In this document: piece by piece, positions 36,763-48,211 of the stretch
Position numbering within the stretch: the stretch's first letter is position 1
Layout: each line of letters starts with the position of its first letter
Program-made: the position numbers and the translations under genes
Assembly (NCBI GenBank): GCA_965246805.1
Contig: CBDFFO010000003.1
Location: forward strand, 372,001-436,000
Length of the DNA: 64,000 bases
Source of the DNA: Schlegelella_A sp965246805
GTDB taxonomy: Bacteria; Pseudomonadota; Gammaproteobacteria; Burkholderiales; Burkholderiaceae_C
Direction of reading: 5' to 3'
The notes under the pieces: generated by a model
Seen by the model: only the letters and a program-made list of their open reading frames with translations
Told to the model about the DNA's origin: nothing
The model's database searches: none

Positions 36763-38118
36763 TCACGAACCGGTTGACCGGCCTGGATGACTGACAGGCA
36801 GCCGGTCGTGGCCGAACAGCTTTGCGCGCAGCGATCCGTTCGCGTATCGGGTCTTGTAGACACCGCGCTCCTGCAGCAGTGGCACCACCCCGGCGATGAT
36901 GTCGTCGAAGCATTCGGGCACCACCGTGCGCGACAGGTTGAAGCCGTCGACATCGGCTTCGGTGGTCCACTCGATCAGCGCGTCGGCGACGGTCTCGGCC
37001 GAGCCGACCAGCGGCGGCTGGCGGCTGCCGAGCACCATTTGCTCCAGCAGCTTGCGCTTGGTCCATTGCGGTCCTGCGGTGCGCGTCATGGCTTCGATGT
37101 TCGACACGACAGCCTGGGACTTGCCGGTTTCGATGGGTTCGTCCATCTCGTACTTGTCGAAGTCGATGCCCATCGACGCCGCAGCGTGGACGAGAGCGGC
37201 CTCGGAACTCACGTAGCGGCGGTACTCGGCGAACTTCTCCTCGGCCTGCGCATCGGTACGGCCGGTGATCACCGTGGCGCCGAGAAACACCTTGATGTCC
37301 GAGCCGGCTCGCCCCCGCTCGACAGCCTGGCTTCGAATATCGCCGACGATCTTCTTGACGCCGGACTTGCTCTGGCCATTCACGAACACGCACTCCGCAT
37401 GCGTCGCCGCGAAGCGCGATCCACGCGCCGATGAGCCGGCCTGATAAAGCACCGGCGTTCGCTGTGGCGAAGGCTCGCTCAGATGCATGGCGTCGACCTT
37501 GTATTGCGGCCCTTCGTGATGCACCACATGCACCTTGGTCGGGTCGGCGTAGATGCCGTTCGCCTTGTCGCGCAGCACGGCACCATCTTCCCAGCTGGCC
37601 TCCCAGAGCTTGTAGACCAGCGACATGTATTCGTCGGCCAGGTCGTACCGGTCGTCGTGCGCGGTTTGGCCAGTGAGGCCGACCGCGCGTGCCGCACTGT
37701 CGAGATAACCCGTGACGATGTTCCAGCCGATGCGCCCCTTCGTCAGGTGGTCGAGGGTCGACATGCGCCGCGCGAACAGATACGGCGGTTCGTACGTGAG
37801 GTTCGCAGTCACGCCGAACCCCAGATGCGACGTGGCAGCCGCCATCGCCGGGATCAACATCATCGGATCGTTGACCGGCACCTGAACGGCGCCGCGCACG
37901 GCAGCATCGGCGCTGCCGCCGAGCACGTCGTAGACCCCCACCACGTCGGCGAAGAACATGCCGTCGAAGAGGCCAGCTTCGAGCCTGCGCGCGTAGTCGG
38001 TCCAATAGTGAATGTCGAGATAGCGCGTCGATTGGTCACGAGGGTGGGTCCACAACCCTTGCTGGATATGGCCCACGCCGTTCATGTCGAAGGCATTGAG
38101 ATGGATTTCGCGCTGCAA
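36763..38118 (-). CDS. LLM-class FMN-dependent monooxygenase (NtaA/SnaA/DszA type)
   Basis: About 451 residues. A TIM-barrel flavin monooxygenase with the family segments LFDGMFFADVVGVYDVLGG, RMSTLDHLTKGRIGWNIVTG and DGFNLSRTVVPECFDD. Relatives oxidise nitrilotriacetate, pristinamycin or dibenzothiophene sulfone with FMNH2 supplied by a separate reductase. I chose TTG at 38116-38118 because AAAGGAG lies 5 nt upstream of it; the TTG at 38133 overlaps that ribosome site. No reductase gene is adjacent. Confidence 0.9.
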   Translation of the reverse strand: MQREIHLNAFDMNGVGHIQQGLWTHPRDQSTRYLDIHYWTDYARRLEAGLFDGMFFADVVGVYDVLGGSADAAVRGAVQVPVNDPMMLIPAMAAATSHLGFGVTANLTYEPPYLFARRMSTLDHLTKGRIGWNIVTGYLDSAARAVGLTGQTAHDDRYDLADEYMSLVYKLWEASWEDGAVLRDKANGIYADPTKVHVVHHEGPQYKVDAMHLSEPSPQRTPVLYQAGSSARGSRFAATHAECVFVNGQSKSGVKKIVGDIRSQAVERGRAGSDIKVFLGATVITGRTDAQAEEKFAEYRRYVSSEAALVHAAASMGIDFDKYEMDEPIETGKSQAVVSNIEAMTRTAGPQWTKRKLLEQMVLGSRQPPLVGSAETVADALIEWTTEADVDGFNLSRTVVPECFDDIIAGVVPLLQERGVYKTRYANGSLRAKLFGHDRLPVSHPGRSTGS

Positions 38119-38371
38119 GGCGTCTCCTTTCAAAGCGATTCTCTTTCGATGTCGCGACTAGAAGCCAGCGTCTGGAATGTCCAGCGGTCCGGACGTTCAC
38201 GGCGTCTCGACAATTTTTAGTCGACGAATGCTAGACCGCATCGTCGCGATCATCGAATTGCCTCGTCACGAAGAGTGCCCTCACGAACGCGCCCTCACGC
38301 ACGCAATCACCGCACGACTCGAGCCCAGCGCGACATCTGGTGTTGGCGGCCCGGCTCTTACCATCCCAACC

Positions 38372-39262
38372 ATGTCCACACCCCGCCCCGCAGTTGCCGT
38401 GGCACCGACGGCCGCGTTGACGCTCTTGGCATTGGTGGCGTTTGCGAGCAATTCGCTGCTGTGCCGCCTGGCTTTGCAGCAGACCACCATCGACGCCGCC
38501 AGCTTCACCAGCGTGCGGCTGGCCAGTGGTGCCGTGGTGCTGATGCTGCTGCTCGCCTGGCGGGACCGCGGCCGGGTGGGTGTGGCGCCGTGGGCGGCCG
38601 GCGACTGGTCATCGGCGATGGCGCTTTTCGTCTACGCGGCGGGCTTCTCGTTCGCATACCGCGGTTTGACAGCGGCCACGGGCGCACTGCTTCTCTTTGG
38701 CGTGGTGCAGTTGGTGATGTTGGGCTGGGGCTTGTGGCGCGGAGAACGGTTTCGCGCCGCTCAGTGGCTTGGCTTGACGAGCGCCAGTGTGGGACTGCTC
38801 GCGCTGCTGCTGCCGGGGCTGACGACGCCGTCGCTCGCCAGCGCTAGCCTGATGGCCCTGGCCGGAGCAGCCTGGGCGGTCTATTCATTGCGCGGGCGCA
38901 ACGCGGGTGACGCCACCGCCGTGACGGCAGGCAACTTCATCCGCGCCGTGCCGTTTGCGCTGATCCTTAGCGCAATGCAGTACCTGTGGACGCCGGTGCG
39001 CTGGGACGGCGCAGGGCTGGCGCTCGCGCTGGCGTCGGGCGCGCTGGCTTCCGGGCTGGGCTACGTGGTCTGGTACACCGCGCTGCGCGGGCTGAGCGCC
39101 ACTCGCGCGGCGGTGTCGCAGCTGTGCGTTCCGGCGCTGGCGGCTGCCGGCGGCGTGCTGCTGCTGGGCGAGGTGCTGACACCGCGTCTCGTGGTGGCCT
39201 CGGTCGCGGTGGTGGGCGGGGTGGCGTTGGTGATCATGGGTCGAAGCGGTCGATCCGGTTGA
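38372..39262 (+). CDS. DMT-superfamily (EamA) transporter
   Basis: A 296-residue inner-membrane protein with about ten hydrophobic segments and two EamA repeats; the second repeat shows LASGLGYVVWYTALRGLSAT and the usual AAGGVLLLGEVLTPR. The family exports amino acids and other metabolites. The start is taken at 38372 (MSTPRPAV). It is convergent with the CHRD gene, with 45 bp between the stops. Confidence 0.88.
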   Translation: MSTPRPAVAVAPTAALTLLALVAFASNSLLCRLALQQTTIDAASFTSVRLASGAVVLMLLLAWRDRGRVGVAPWAAGDWSSAMALFVYAAGFSFAYRGLTAATGALLLFGVVQLVMLGWGLWRGERFRAAQWLGLTSASVGLLALLLPGLTTPSLASASLMALAGAAWAVYSLRGRNAGDATAVTAGNFIRAVPFALILSAMQYLWTPVRWDGAGLALALASGALASGLGYVVWYTALRGLSATRAAVSQLCVPALAAAGGVLLLGEVLTPRLVVASVAVVGGVALVIMGRSGRSG

Positions 39263-39307
39263 TCTCTCATCGCCAGCACGGACGCCCTGCAAACGGCAAG
39301 CACCGTG

Positions 39308-39904
39308 TCACTTTGTCGCCGTGGGCCCGCGCCTGCGGCGAGCCAGGCTGACCGCAACGAGACCCGCCAGCATCAGGACGACGATCTCGGGCTCGGGCAC
39401 GGGAGCGAGGATCAGAAAGCCGCGTATCTCGCCGCCGGAAAAGGCGGTCGTGTGGATGTTCAGGTACGTGTCACCGGACTGCATCCCGGCGAACAACGCC
39501 GACTCCGCCGCAGAGACGGACCCGAGCAGCGTGATGAACGACGGGTTGTATGTCGAGCTGAGCGACGTGTCGAACGTCTGGCTGAAGGTCCCGCTCGTGA
39601 CGCCGAGGGGAAACAAGGAAAAAGTCGGCGTCATCGTCGCCACCCCGGCAGTCCCGACGCCGGGCAACGCCGTACAGCAATGGATGTGAGATGCGGTCGT
39701 GCCGGCCACCAGATCACTGAAGGTTTCGGAGACAAATAACGAGTGGGCTGCCAGATCGAACACCACCCTGCCCACGCCGGTGCCGCGAGAGGCGTTCGCC
39801 GGCGACTCGGCGGCCCCGGACAGACTGGTCGTGAAGGTAACCGGATCGGCATGCGCCAGGGACGCGGAGAACAGCGCGGCCGCGAGAACGAGAACGAGTT
39901 TCAT
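39308..39904 (-). CDS. CHRD-domain PEP-CTERM protein
   Basis: A 198-residue exported protein. The signal peptide is MKLVLVLAAALFSASLAHA. A CHRD domain follows (SGAAESPANASRGTGVGRVV through YLNIHTTAFSGGEIRGFL). The C-terminus is a PEP-CTERM sorting tail: VPEPE, a hydrophobic helix and RRRR. Such proteins are processed by exosortase and placed at the surface or in extracellular polymer. No exosortase gene is in the window. The start is fixed by AAAGGA upstream of 39904. Confidence 0.92.
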   Translation of the reverse strand: MKLVLVLAAALFSASLAHADPVTFTTSLSGAAESPANASRGTGVGRVVFDLAAHSLFVSETFSDLVAGTTASHIHCCTALPGVGTAGVATMTPTFSLFPLGVTSGTFSQTFDTSLSSTYNPSFITLLGSVSAAESALFAGMQSGDTYLNIHTTAFSGGEIRGFLILAPVPEPEIVVLMLAGLVAVSLARRRRGPTATK

Positions 39905-40282
39905 GCGCAATCCTTTGAAATGGAGGGTGGTTGGCCATGCCAGCGAGCTGGCCGGCGGAAGAGATCGGGAACCACTGAATATCGCGCTTTCGCGACCGCC
40001 AGTCCAGCGCAGTCGTCTCTGAAATTGAAAGGACTTGGCGCACATGTTCGTCAGTGCGACGGCCTTCGCCGAACGTGCCGGACAAGATCATCAAGGCCAC
40101 GCGTCGAGCCGCGATTGCTGGGCACCGGAGACACGCCACTCCTGGCTTGATCACTGTTGGCCTCGAGAAATGCGGCAGCGGGCACCATGACAGTTGCATC
40201 AGCTCGCGGGTGAGAGTCGACTGCAACGACCGCGGCTTGCTGGGCATGGACAGCATCAGGCCGCGACCGCAGGCCTGACGCG
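39905..40282. other. Intergenic, no supported gene
   Basis: This holds the upstream region of the CHRD gene and the lead-in to the methyltransferase relic. Open frames here lack family matches and ribosome sites. Confidence 0.5.
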
Positions 40283-40660
40283 ATGGACGCACGCTTGCAG
40301 CTGCTGGTCCAGCGCTATGGCTGGGACCGCGCGGCTCCCAGCTACGAACGGGCATGGCAACAGGCACTCGCGCCGGCGACCGAGGCGGTGCTGGTCGCCG
40401 CCGACCTTCGGCCCGGCGAGCGCGTGCTCGACGTGGCCTGCGGTTCGGGCCTTCTCACGCGCTGCATGGCAGGCGGTGGCGTCCGATCGTCGATTCGCGC
40501 GTGCGTTCCGAGGTTTGCCCGATGTTCTTCAGGATCGGCACCGGTCGTGCGCTTGCAGATGGGCTGCGTGCGGCCGGGCTGGTCGACGTGCGATCGAGCC
40601 ATCCGCCGACCACGATCCACCATGGCGACGCCGATGCAGCCTGCGATCGCGGAAGCCGGG
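40283..40660 (+). pseudogene. Truncated SAM-dependent methyltransferase
   Basis: The first 66 codons give a normal class I methyltransferase opening (RYGWDRAAPSYERAWQQALA) and SAM motif (GERVLDVACGSGLLTR). The middle of the enzyme is missing. From about 40495, in another frame, the C-terminal part resumes (SEVCPMFFRIGTGRALADGL, then RAAGLVDVRSSHPPTTIHHG) before a further break. An internal deletion with frameshifts has inactivated it. Confidence 0.7.
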
Positions 40661-40704
40661 CGGTCCGGAACCATGAGCCTGCCCCTGGCACGCGCCGACC
40701 AACG

Positions 40705-41499
40705 TCAAGGCAGGAACAAATTTAGCAACGTCGCGCAATCGGTCGCGTGGCTGGTGATCAGGAAGTGGCCTGCCCCATCGACAACGGCGGGGCGCACGTC
40801 GACCAGGTGTGCCGCCATCACGTCGGTCATCTGCACCATGGCGGCATTGGCCAGACCGCCGCGAACCAGCAGCACCGGGAAACGCAGCGCGGCAAGTTCA
40901 CGCGGCGTGATGTCGAACCCAAAGTCGGTCTGCCAGTCCAGCACGTTCGCCGCAGCGGTCTGCCGACAATAGTCCTGCACGGGTCCGGGCATCGCCGCAT
41001 AGACGCCGTCACCGCCCCAGAAGTCGATGATCCGACGAGGCGCGTCGGGCTCTCCGGCCGCCACGGCCGACTCGAAAGCACGACTCATGCGCAGCGTTTC
41101 TTGATACACCGCGCCATCGTCGTGCGAGTGGATCAGTGCCAACGGGTTGGCCTCGAACAGCGCCAGGCTGGCGACGTCGACCCGTCCCGACACAGCTGCC
41201 GCCAGGGCCACCGTGCCGCCGAACGAATGCCCGACCAAGTGCACGGGCGCATCGATGTGACGCGCCACCGCCTCGACCACGCGGACCTCGTGCCGCATGT
41301 GGAAATCGTGCGCGCTGCGGCTGTCGCTGCTGCCGCCGTAGCCACAGAGGCTCGTGGACACGAGCCGCCTTCCAGGCGCGAGGCCGCGCTGCACCTGTCG
41401 CCACGCCGAGGTCGTGCTGTACGAACCGGGAATGAACAGCACTGCCGGGCCTTCGCCGGCTTCAATGCAATCGATGTCTAGGCCGTCGATGGTGAGCAT
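40705..41499 (-). CDS. Alpha/beta hydrolase
   Basis: A 264-residue alpha/beta-fold hydrolase. The nucleophile elbow is LVGHSFGGT (Ser92), the oxyanion loop lies near FIPGSYST, and the catalytic His is in GAGHFLIT (about His245). There is no signal peptide. The start ATG at 41497-41499 gives the usual beta-strand opening MLTIDGLDIDCIEAGEGPAV. The substrate is unknown; esterase or C-C hydrolase activity is typical. Confidence 0.9.
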   Translation of the reverse strand: MLTIDGLDIDCIEAGEGPAVLFIPGSYSTTSAWRQVQRGLAPGRRLVSTSLCGYGGSSDSRSAHDFHMRHEVRVVEAVARHIDAPVHLVGHSFGGTVALAAAVSGRVDVASLALFEANPLALIHSHDDGAVYQETLRMSRAFESAVAAGEPDAPRRIIDFWGGDGVYAAMPGPVQDYCRQTAAANVLDWQTDFGFDITPRELAALRFPVLLVRGGLANAAMVQMTDVMAAHLVDVRPAVVDGAGHFLITSHATDCATLLNLFLP

Positions 41500-41674
41500 G
41501 CGGGGTTTGTCTCGGTGCGTCGTTCGCGGAACGATCTGGCGGGGTGATAGTCGGATGGATGCAAGGGCCGTGTCTGAACGGATCACGCCGGGCGGCTGGG
41601 TCGGTGCGGCAGTGTCGCCGGGTCGAACGTCGGCGAGGATTTTGCCGAAGCCGGCGTGCAGGGTCGCCGCGTCT

Positions 41675-41933
41675 TTCCGTTGCACATCGGGTCGATGTAA
41701 GGGTCCCTGGTGCCGTTGAAGCTGATGCAGAAGAGCATCTAGTCGTGGCCCAACCGCTTCTCGCCCTGGCCGACATCGGGCCACTGGTCCCGGCGCACCT
41801 TGACCCAGCGCGAGAAGTGAATGATCTGCGGGCCCAGCGGGCGGGCGAGCTTGCAGGGGATCGCGCGCGCCGCGATAAAGATGAAGGTGTTGATCGCCGT
41901 GCGCCACGGCCGCATCGGCGTCAAAACGTTCAC
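41675..41933 (-). pseudogene. Remnant of a conserved hypothetical gene with TAG in place of Tyr
   Basis: The frame from 41933 reads MNVLTPMRPWRTAINTFIFI and RWVKVRRDQWPDVGQGEKRL, then GHD, TAG (41739-41741), then MLFCISFNGTRDPYIDPM. From memory, a conserved proteobacterial protein of unknown function has this layout, with a Tyr where the TAG stands and another 150 or so residues after it. Those residues are absent here, so the gene is truncated as well as interrupted. Confidence 0.55.
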
Positions 41934-42145
41934 GCGTAGGCCTTGCCAGCGACATTGCGCGCCCGCAGCTCTCTCGGATCGAGGCGGGCTCGCTGCCGGC
42001 CGCCCTCGAGGCGTGACGAATGCACGTTCGAAGTCGCATTTGCGCCCGGCCGAGCCATTGTCCGACAGGCTCTTCTGGCCGTCGCTGGCGGGGGGTTCGA
42101 CAGATTTCGATACCTTCAGTGCATCGATCTACAGGAACACTTTCG

Positions 42146-42430
42146 ATGCATCGTTACTACATGAATGCCGAGACCCGCGACGCGCTGATCGCCGAGTCGA
42201 AACGGATGATCGCCGCTCGGGCACCTTCGGCCGCCACTGCCGACGAATCTGCGCCTGCCGAGAGCGCCGTCGATGAGCGGGCGGCGTCGGCGTCGAACGA
42301 TGAGCGCGGTCGTGTCGAAGACGCTGGCACGGACAGCACGTTCGCGGCTCTCGTCTCCGACCTTCGCTATGCCTCGGCGGCGCCTTGCCAGCCGTTCGGA
42401 CCGCTCGAGCTCCTTCGGTCGCGGTCCTGA
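42146..42430 (+). CDS. Possible small hypothetical protein
   Basis: A 94-residue open frame that begins MHRYYMNAETRDALIAESKR with a weak AGGAA ribosome site. It is hydrophilic and Ala/Ser-rich, with no family match. It may be non-coding. Confidence 0.3.
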   Translation: MHRYYMNAETRDALIAESKRMIAARAPSAATADESAPAESAVDERAASASNDERGRVEDAGTDSTFAALVSDLRYASAAPCQPFGPLELLRSRS

Positions 42431-42564
42431 CGTCGCTCTGTGCTGCTTTGCGGCGGCCGTCACACCGTCCATTTGTAGCGCTGTCTTCGCGTCAACGGCT
42501 TCCTTTTTTTATCGGCGGTCCGCATCAACGGCAACACAGCCGGCCGCTGTTGCCGGCGCCACTG

Positions 42565-43167
42565 CTAGTCCCCCGGGCGCCCATGCTTTCCTGACGACCA
42601 GCCGCGAGCAGCAAGGAAACGGTTGCCGATTTCGGTCGGCTCGTTTTCAAGTGGCGTCGCCATCGTGTCGTTCCAGCGGTTCATGAAACCGAACAGCGCA
42701 ATGACGGCGGTGATCTCGACGATGTCGTCGTCGCTCCAATGCGTTTTCATCTGGGCGAACAGCTCCTCGGTGACGTCGTTCGGCACGGCAGCGGCAGCGA
42801 GCGCGAAGTCGAGCGCGACCCGCTCCGCTTCGCTGTAGAGCGGGCTGGTGGCGTATTCCCAAACGGCCGCCATCTTCTGCTCCGAAACGCCGAGCCGCAG
42901 GGCGCCTCCGGCCGTGTGTGCCATGCAGTATTGACATCCATGAGCGCGGCTCGAGACGTGCGCGAGGAGCCGCTTGAAACCGCGGTCGACGCTGCTGTCT
43001 GGGTCCCATACGGCGTTGGCGAGCTGAGCGAGTGCCTGCACGAGTTTCGGCCGGCGTTGCATGATCAGCACGCTGTTGGGCACGAAACCAAGTGACTGGC
43101 GATAGACGTCGAAGGCCTGGTCAAGTGCGGGCGAATGCGTGTCGGGAAGTGGCGCGATCCGGACCAT
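42565..43167 (-). CDS. Carboxymuconolactone decarboxylase/AhpD-like protein
   Basis: A 200-residue AhpD-fold protein. The active-site motif is HGCQYCMAHT (a CxxC with a following His), the redox centre of AhpD-type peroxidase-related enzymes. The rest shows the family helices and the segment DIVEITAVIALFGFMNRWND. It probably acts in peroxide or disulfide chemistry; decarboxylation is the less likely family activity. The start MVRIAPLPDTH is at 43165-43167. Confidence 0.88.
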   Translation of the reverse strand: MVRIAPLPDTHSPALDQAFDVYRQSLGFVPNSVLIMQRRPKLVQALAQLANAVWDPDSSVDRGFKRLLAHVSSRAHGCQYCMAHTAGGALRLGVSEQKMAAVWEYATSPLYSEAERVALDFALAAAAVPNDVTEELFAQMKTHWSDDDIVEITAVIALFGFMNRWNDTMATPLENEPTEIGNRFLAARGWSSGKHGRPGD

Positions 43168-43455
43168 GGTGGTTGTCCTTTGCGTAGAGGATTGCCGAGC
43201 AGAATTGCTCACGTCTGTCCTGACGGGCAACCTTAACCTGAACCCCATTGGCGACCCGAGAGTCGGGACAGCACCACTTCTCGTCGCTTTGCCACGGTCG
43301 GGCTTTGTCAGGGCTCGCGATTGACATCGCGGCAGCTCCCCGATATCGGCAACCCCCGCGAACAGGGGATGTGACAACTCGTATAACGGTGACATGGTTC
43401 GTCGCGCGGCGGCGATCCTTCGGCGGCATGCACTCACAAAACAGGGGAATCGAGC

Positions 43456-44307
43456 ATGCTGTCATTCAAAGGCGCCGTTCGTGCGGCCATCATCACAACC
43501 GCGGCTATCACGACCTTCGCGGCGGTTCCGGTTTTCGCCCAGACCATCATTCCGCAGACGGCTTTGACGCCCTCTGGTCAGTACTACACCGAACGGATCG
43601 GTGGCGGCATCGGCAACGTCGTCGTCATGACCGGTGGCGGCAATGCCCCTGGCGTCGGTGACCCCAGCGGTCGGAACGACGATGGCTTCAGCGGCCCGAT
43701 CAACCTCGGTTTCACGCTCAACTTCTTCGGCACGAACTACACACAATTCTTCATCAACAACAACGGCAACATCAGCTTCAACTCCGGTATATCTGCTTTC
43801 ATCCCGACCGGACTCATCGGTGCCGCTGCGCCGGTGATATCACCGTTTTTCTCCGACGTCGACACGCGCAGCCCGCTCAGCGGCGTAGTGCATCTGCGCA
43901 CCGATATCCTGAACCAAGACATCATCACCTGGGACAGCGTCGGTCGGTTCGGTTCTCGCGGCGATCTGCTCAACAGCTTTCAGCTCATCGTGCGCGGTCC
44001 CGGCTATGCCACGCCCATCGGCGAAGGAACGATCGGCTTCTTCTACAAGGACATGCCCTGGATCACCACGGACACCAGCACGACCGCCGCCGTGGGTTTC
44101 GGCAATGGAGCCGGTAGCTTCGAAGCACTGGAGGGCTCCAACACAGAGACGATCAACGCGGCGGTCGCGAACCATTACCTTTGGTTCGACCAAAACCTGG
44201 CCCCGATTCCCGTGACTCCGATTCCAGAGCCGGAAACCTACCTGATGATGGTGATGGGGCTGGCAGCGCTCGGCGCCTATACGCGTTGCCGCAAGCAGCT
44301 TCGCTGA
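43456..44307 (+). CDS. NIDO-domain PEP-CTERM protein
   Basis: A 283-residue exported protein. The signal peptide ends near VPVFAQ (about residue 29). A nidogen-like (NIDO) domain follows, with INLGFTLNFFGTNYTQFFIN, NGNISFNSGIS and VISPFFSDVDTR. The C-terminus is a PEP-CTERM tail (IPEPETYLMMVMGLAALGAY, then basic residues). It is a likely surface or matrix protein processed by exosortase. The ribosome site AGGGGA precedes the ATG. Confidence 0.9.
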   Translation: MLSFKGAVRAAIITTAAITTFAAVPVFAQTIIPQTALTPSGQYYTERIGGGIGNVVVMTGGGNAPGVGDPSGRNDDGFSGPINLGFTLNFFGTNYTQFFINNNGNISFNSGISAFIPTGLIGAAAPVISPFFSDVDTRSPLSGVVHLRTDILNQDIITWDSVGRFGSRGDLLNSFQLIVRGPGYATPIGEGTIGFFYKDMPWITTDTSTTAAVGFGNGAGSFEALEGSNTETINAAVANHYLWFDQNLAPIPVTPIPEPETYLMMVMGLAALGAYTRCRKQLR

Positions 44308-44504
44308 TCCTTGCGGCGTGCTCGATGAGCGGCCGCAGCAACCTGATTCGGCTCTAGCCCGCCTTAACCAGGAAGAAAGATACGGCACAGAGACCAGCGC
44401 GGGTTGTGCGCTGGCGATGGCGGCGTCGAACATCCGAAGCAGCAGATTCTGCGATGCAGGTGTGCGAATGTCGATTCTCATCATGGGGCTCGGCGCGTGA
44501 AGTC

Positions 44505-45410
44505 TCAGGCGACCTCATGGCCGATCTCGAAGTTCGCTAGCTTCTCCAGCGCCTTCACCATGGCCGAGTGGTCCCAGCCCTTGCCGCCGTGCGCGGCGCA
44601 GCTGTTGAACAGCTCCTGCGCGGTGGCGGTGTTCGGCAGCGAGACGCCGAGCGCGCGGGCACTGCTGAGTGCGAGGTTGAGGTCCTTCTGGTGCAGCTCG
44701 ATGCGAAACCCCGGATCGAAGGTGCGCTTGACCATGCGATCACCATGCACCTCCAGAATCTTCGACGATGCGAAGCCGCCCATCAACGCCTGGCGCACCC
44801 GCGCCGGATCCGCACCGGCCTTGGCCGCGAACAGCAGCGCCTCCGCCACCGCTTCGATGTTGAGCGCCACGATGATCTGGTTGGCCACCTTGGCCGTTTG
44901 TCCGTCGCCGTTGCCGCCTACCAGCGTGATGTTCTTGCCCATCAGCTCGAACAGCGGCTTGACTTTCTCGAACGTAGCCGCCGGGCCGCCGACCATGATC
45001 GACAGGGTGGCGTTCTTTGCGCCCACTTCGCCACCGGAGACGGGTGCATCCAGGTAGTCGCAGCCCAGTGCGTTGATCTTCTGAGCAAACACCTTGGTGG
45101 CGATGGGCGAAACCGAACTCATGTCGACCACGACCTTGCCTTTGCTCAGGCCAGCGGCGATGCCGTTCTCGGCGAACAGCGCGGCCTCGACATCGGGCGT
45201 GTCGGGCACCATCGTGATGATGATGTCGGCACGCTCGGCGACGCCGCGTGCGCTCGGGCACTTGGTGGCACTGCTGCTGGCAATCGACTCAGGCATCCTG
45301 CCCCGGGTGAACACGAAGAGCTGGTGACCGGCCTTGATGAGGTGCCCGGCCATGGGCGCACCCATGATGCCCAGGCCGACGAAGCCGATCGAGAGGGATG
45401 AGGAGGTCAT
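44505..45410 (-). CDS. glxR: 2-hydroxy-3-oxopropionate (tartronate semialdehyde) reductase
   Basis: A 301-residue beta-hydroxyacid dehydrogenase that reduces tartronate semialdehyde to D-glycerate with NAD(P)H. The cofactor motif GFVGLGIMGAPMAGHL opens the protein, the substrate motif is DAPVSGGEVGAKNATLSIMV, and the catalytic Lys lies in GQTAKVANQIIV. It is the third gene of gcl-hyi-glxR, 39 bp after hyi, and this context fixes the assignment within the family. Confidence 0.93.
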   Translation of the reverse strand: MTSSSLSIGFVGLGIMGAPMAGHLIKAGHQLFVFTRGRMPESIASSSATKCPSARGVAERADIIITMVPDTPDVEAALFAENGIAAGLSKGKVVVDMSSVSPIATKVFAQKINALGCDYLDAPVSGGEVGAKNATLSIMVGGPAATFEKVKPLFELMGKNITLVGGNGDGQTAKVANQIIVALNIEAVAEALLFAAKAGADPARVRQALMGGFASSKILEVHGDRMVKRTFDPGFRIELHQKDLNLALSSARALGVSLPNTATAQELFNSCAAHGGKGWDHSAMVKALEKLANFEIGHEVA

Positions 45411-45449
45411 GTCAGTTCCTTGATGAATGCGTCGGGGATTCGGCAGGAA

Positions 45450-46232
45450 TCAGGCGCCAGCCATTCGCTGGCGCCAGCCGAGCCCGGCTTCGGTGCTGGT
45501 GGCGGGCTTGTATTCGCAGCCGATCCAGCCGTCGTAGCCGATGCGGTCGAGGTGCGCGAACAGGAAGGGGTAGTTGATCTCCCCTGTGCCGGGCTCGTTG
45601 CGGCCAGGGTTGTCGGCCAGCTGGATGTGACCGATGCGCGACAGGTACTTCTGAACCGTCGCCGCCAATTCACCTTCCATGCGCTGCGCATGATAGATGT
45701 CGTACTGGATGAACGCGTTGTCGGCTCCGACCTCGACCAGGATGTCCGCGGCTTGCACGGTGCGGTTCAAGTAGAAACCTGGAATGTCGAAGGTGTTGAC
45801 CGGCTCGATCAGCAGTTTCAGGCCGGCAGCCTTGAGTTCGCTGGCGGCGTAGCGCAGGTTCTCGACAAAGGCGCTGCGCAGTACCTCTTCGGCCACACCC
45901 GCGGGTGGCTTGCCGGCCAGGCAATTGAGCTGCTTGACGCCGAGTGCCTCGGCATAGGCAATGGCTCGGCCGACACCGGCGCGAAATTCGGTGACGCGAT
46001 CAGGGTGACAGGCGATGCCGCGCTCGCCGGCCTCCCAGTTGCCGGCCGGCAGGTTGTGCAGGATCAGCGTCAAGCCGTTGTCGTCGAGGTTTCGCTTGAT
46101 CTCCTCGGCTTCGAACGCATACGGGAAGAGGAACTCCACGGCCCTGAAGCCGGCCTTGGCGGCCGCCTCGAAGCGGTCGAGAAAGGGAACCTCGGTGAAC
46201 ATCATCGTGAGGTTCGCGGCGAAACGGGGCAT
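45450..46232 (-). CDS. hyi: Hydroxypyruvate isomerase
   Basis: A 260-residue TIM-barrel protein of the xylose-isomerase-like family. It interconverts tartronate semialdehyde and hydroxypyruvate. Family segments include MPRFAANLTMMFTEVPFLDR, FRAVEFLFPYAFEAEEI, LLIEPVNTFDIPGFYL and GHIQLADNPGRNEPGTGEIN. It sits 44 bp after gcl and 39 bp before glxR. The start has GGAG upstream. Confidence 0.93.
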   Translation of the reverse strand: MPRFAANLTMMFTEVPFLDRFEAAAKAGFRAVEFLFPYAFEAEEIKRNLDDNGLTLILHNLPAGNWEAGERGIACHPDRVTEFRAGVGRAIAYAEALGVKQLNCLAGKPPAGVAEEVLRSAFVENLRYAASELKAAGLKLLIEPVNTFDIPGFYLNRTVQAADILVEVGADNAFIQYDIYHAQRMEGELAATVQKYLSRIGHIQLADNPGRNEPGTGEINYPFLFAHLDRIGYDGWIGCEYKPATSTEAGLGWRQRMAGA

Positions 46233-46276
46233 GTCTGTCTCCGGTGTCTTTGTCGATGGGGTGGTGTTGTCGTTGC

Positions 46277-48067
<1,791 letters not shown>

Positions 48068-48211
48068 TGGGAAGTCTCCTGTCGAGGTATTGAAAATCCA
48101 GTGCAAGGATGTTCGCCGCAACGGGCACAAAACGGAATCCACGACGGGGGCATTACGGTTATTCCCGCTTGGAATGTGCAATTGCTCTGCGCCTGTGTCC
48201 CAATCGCCGCG

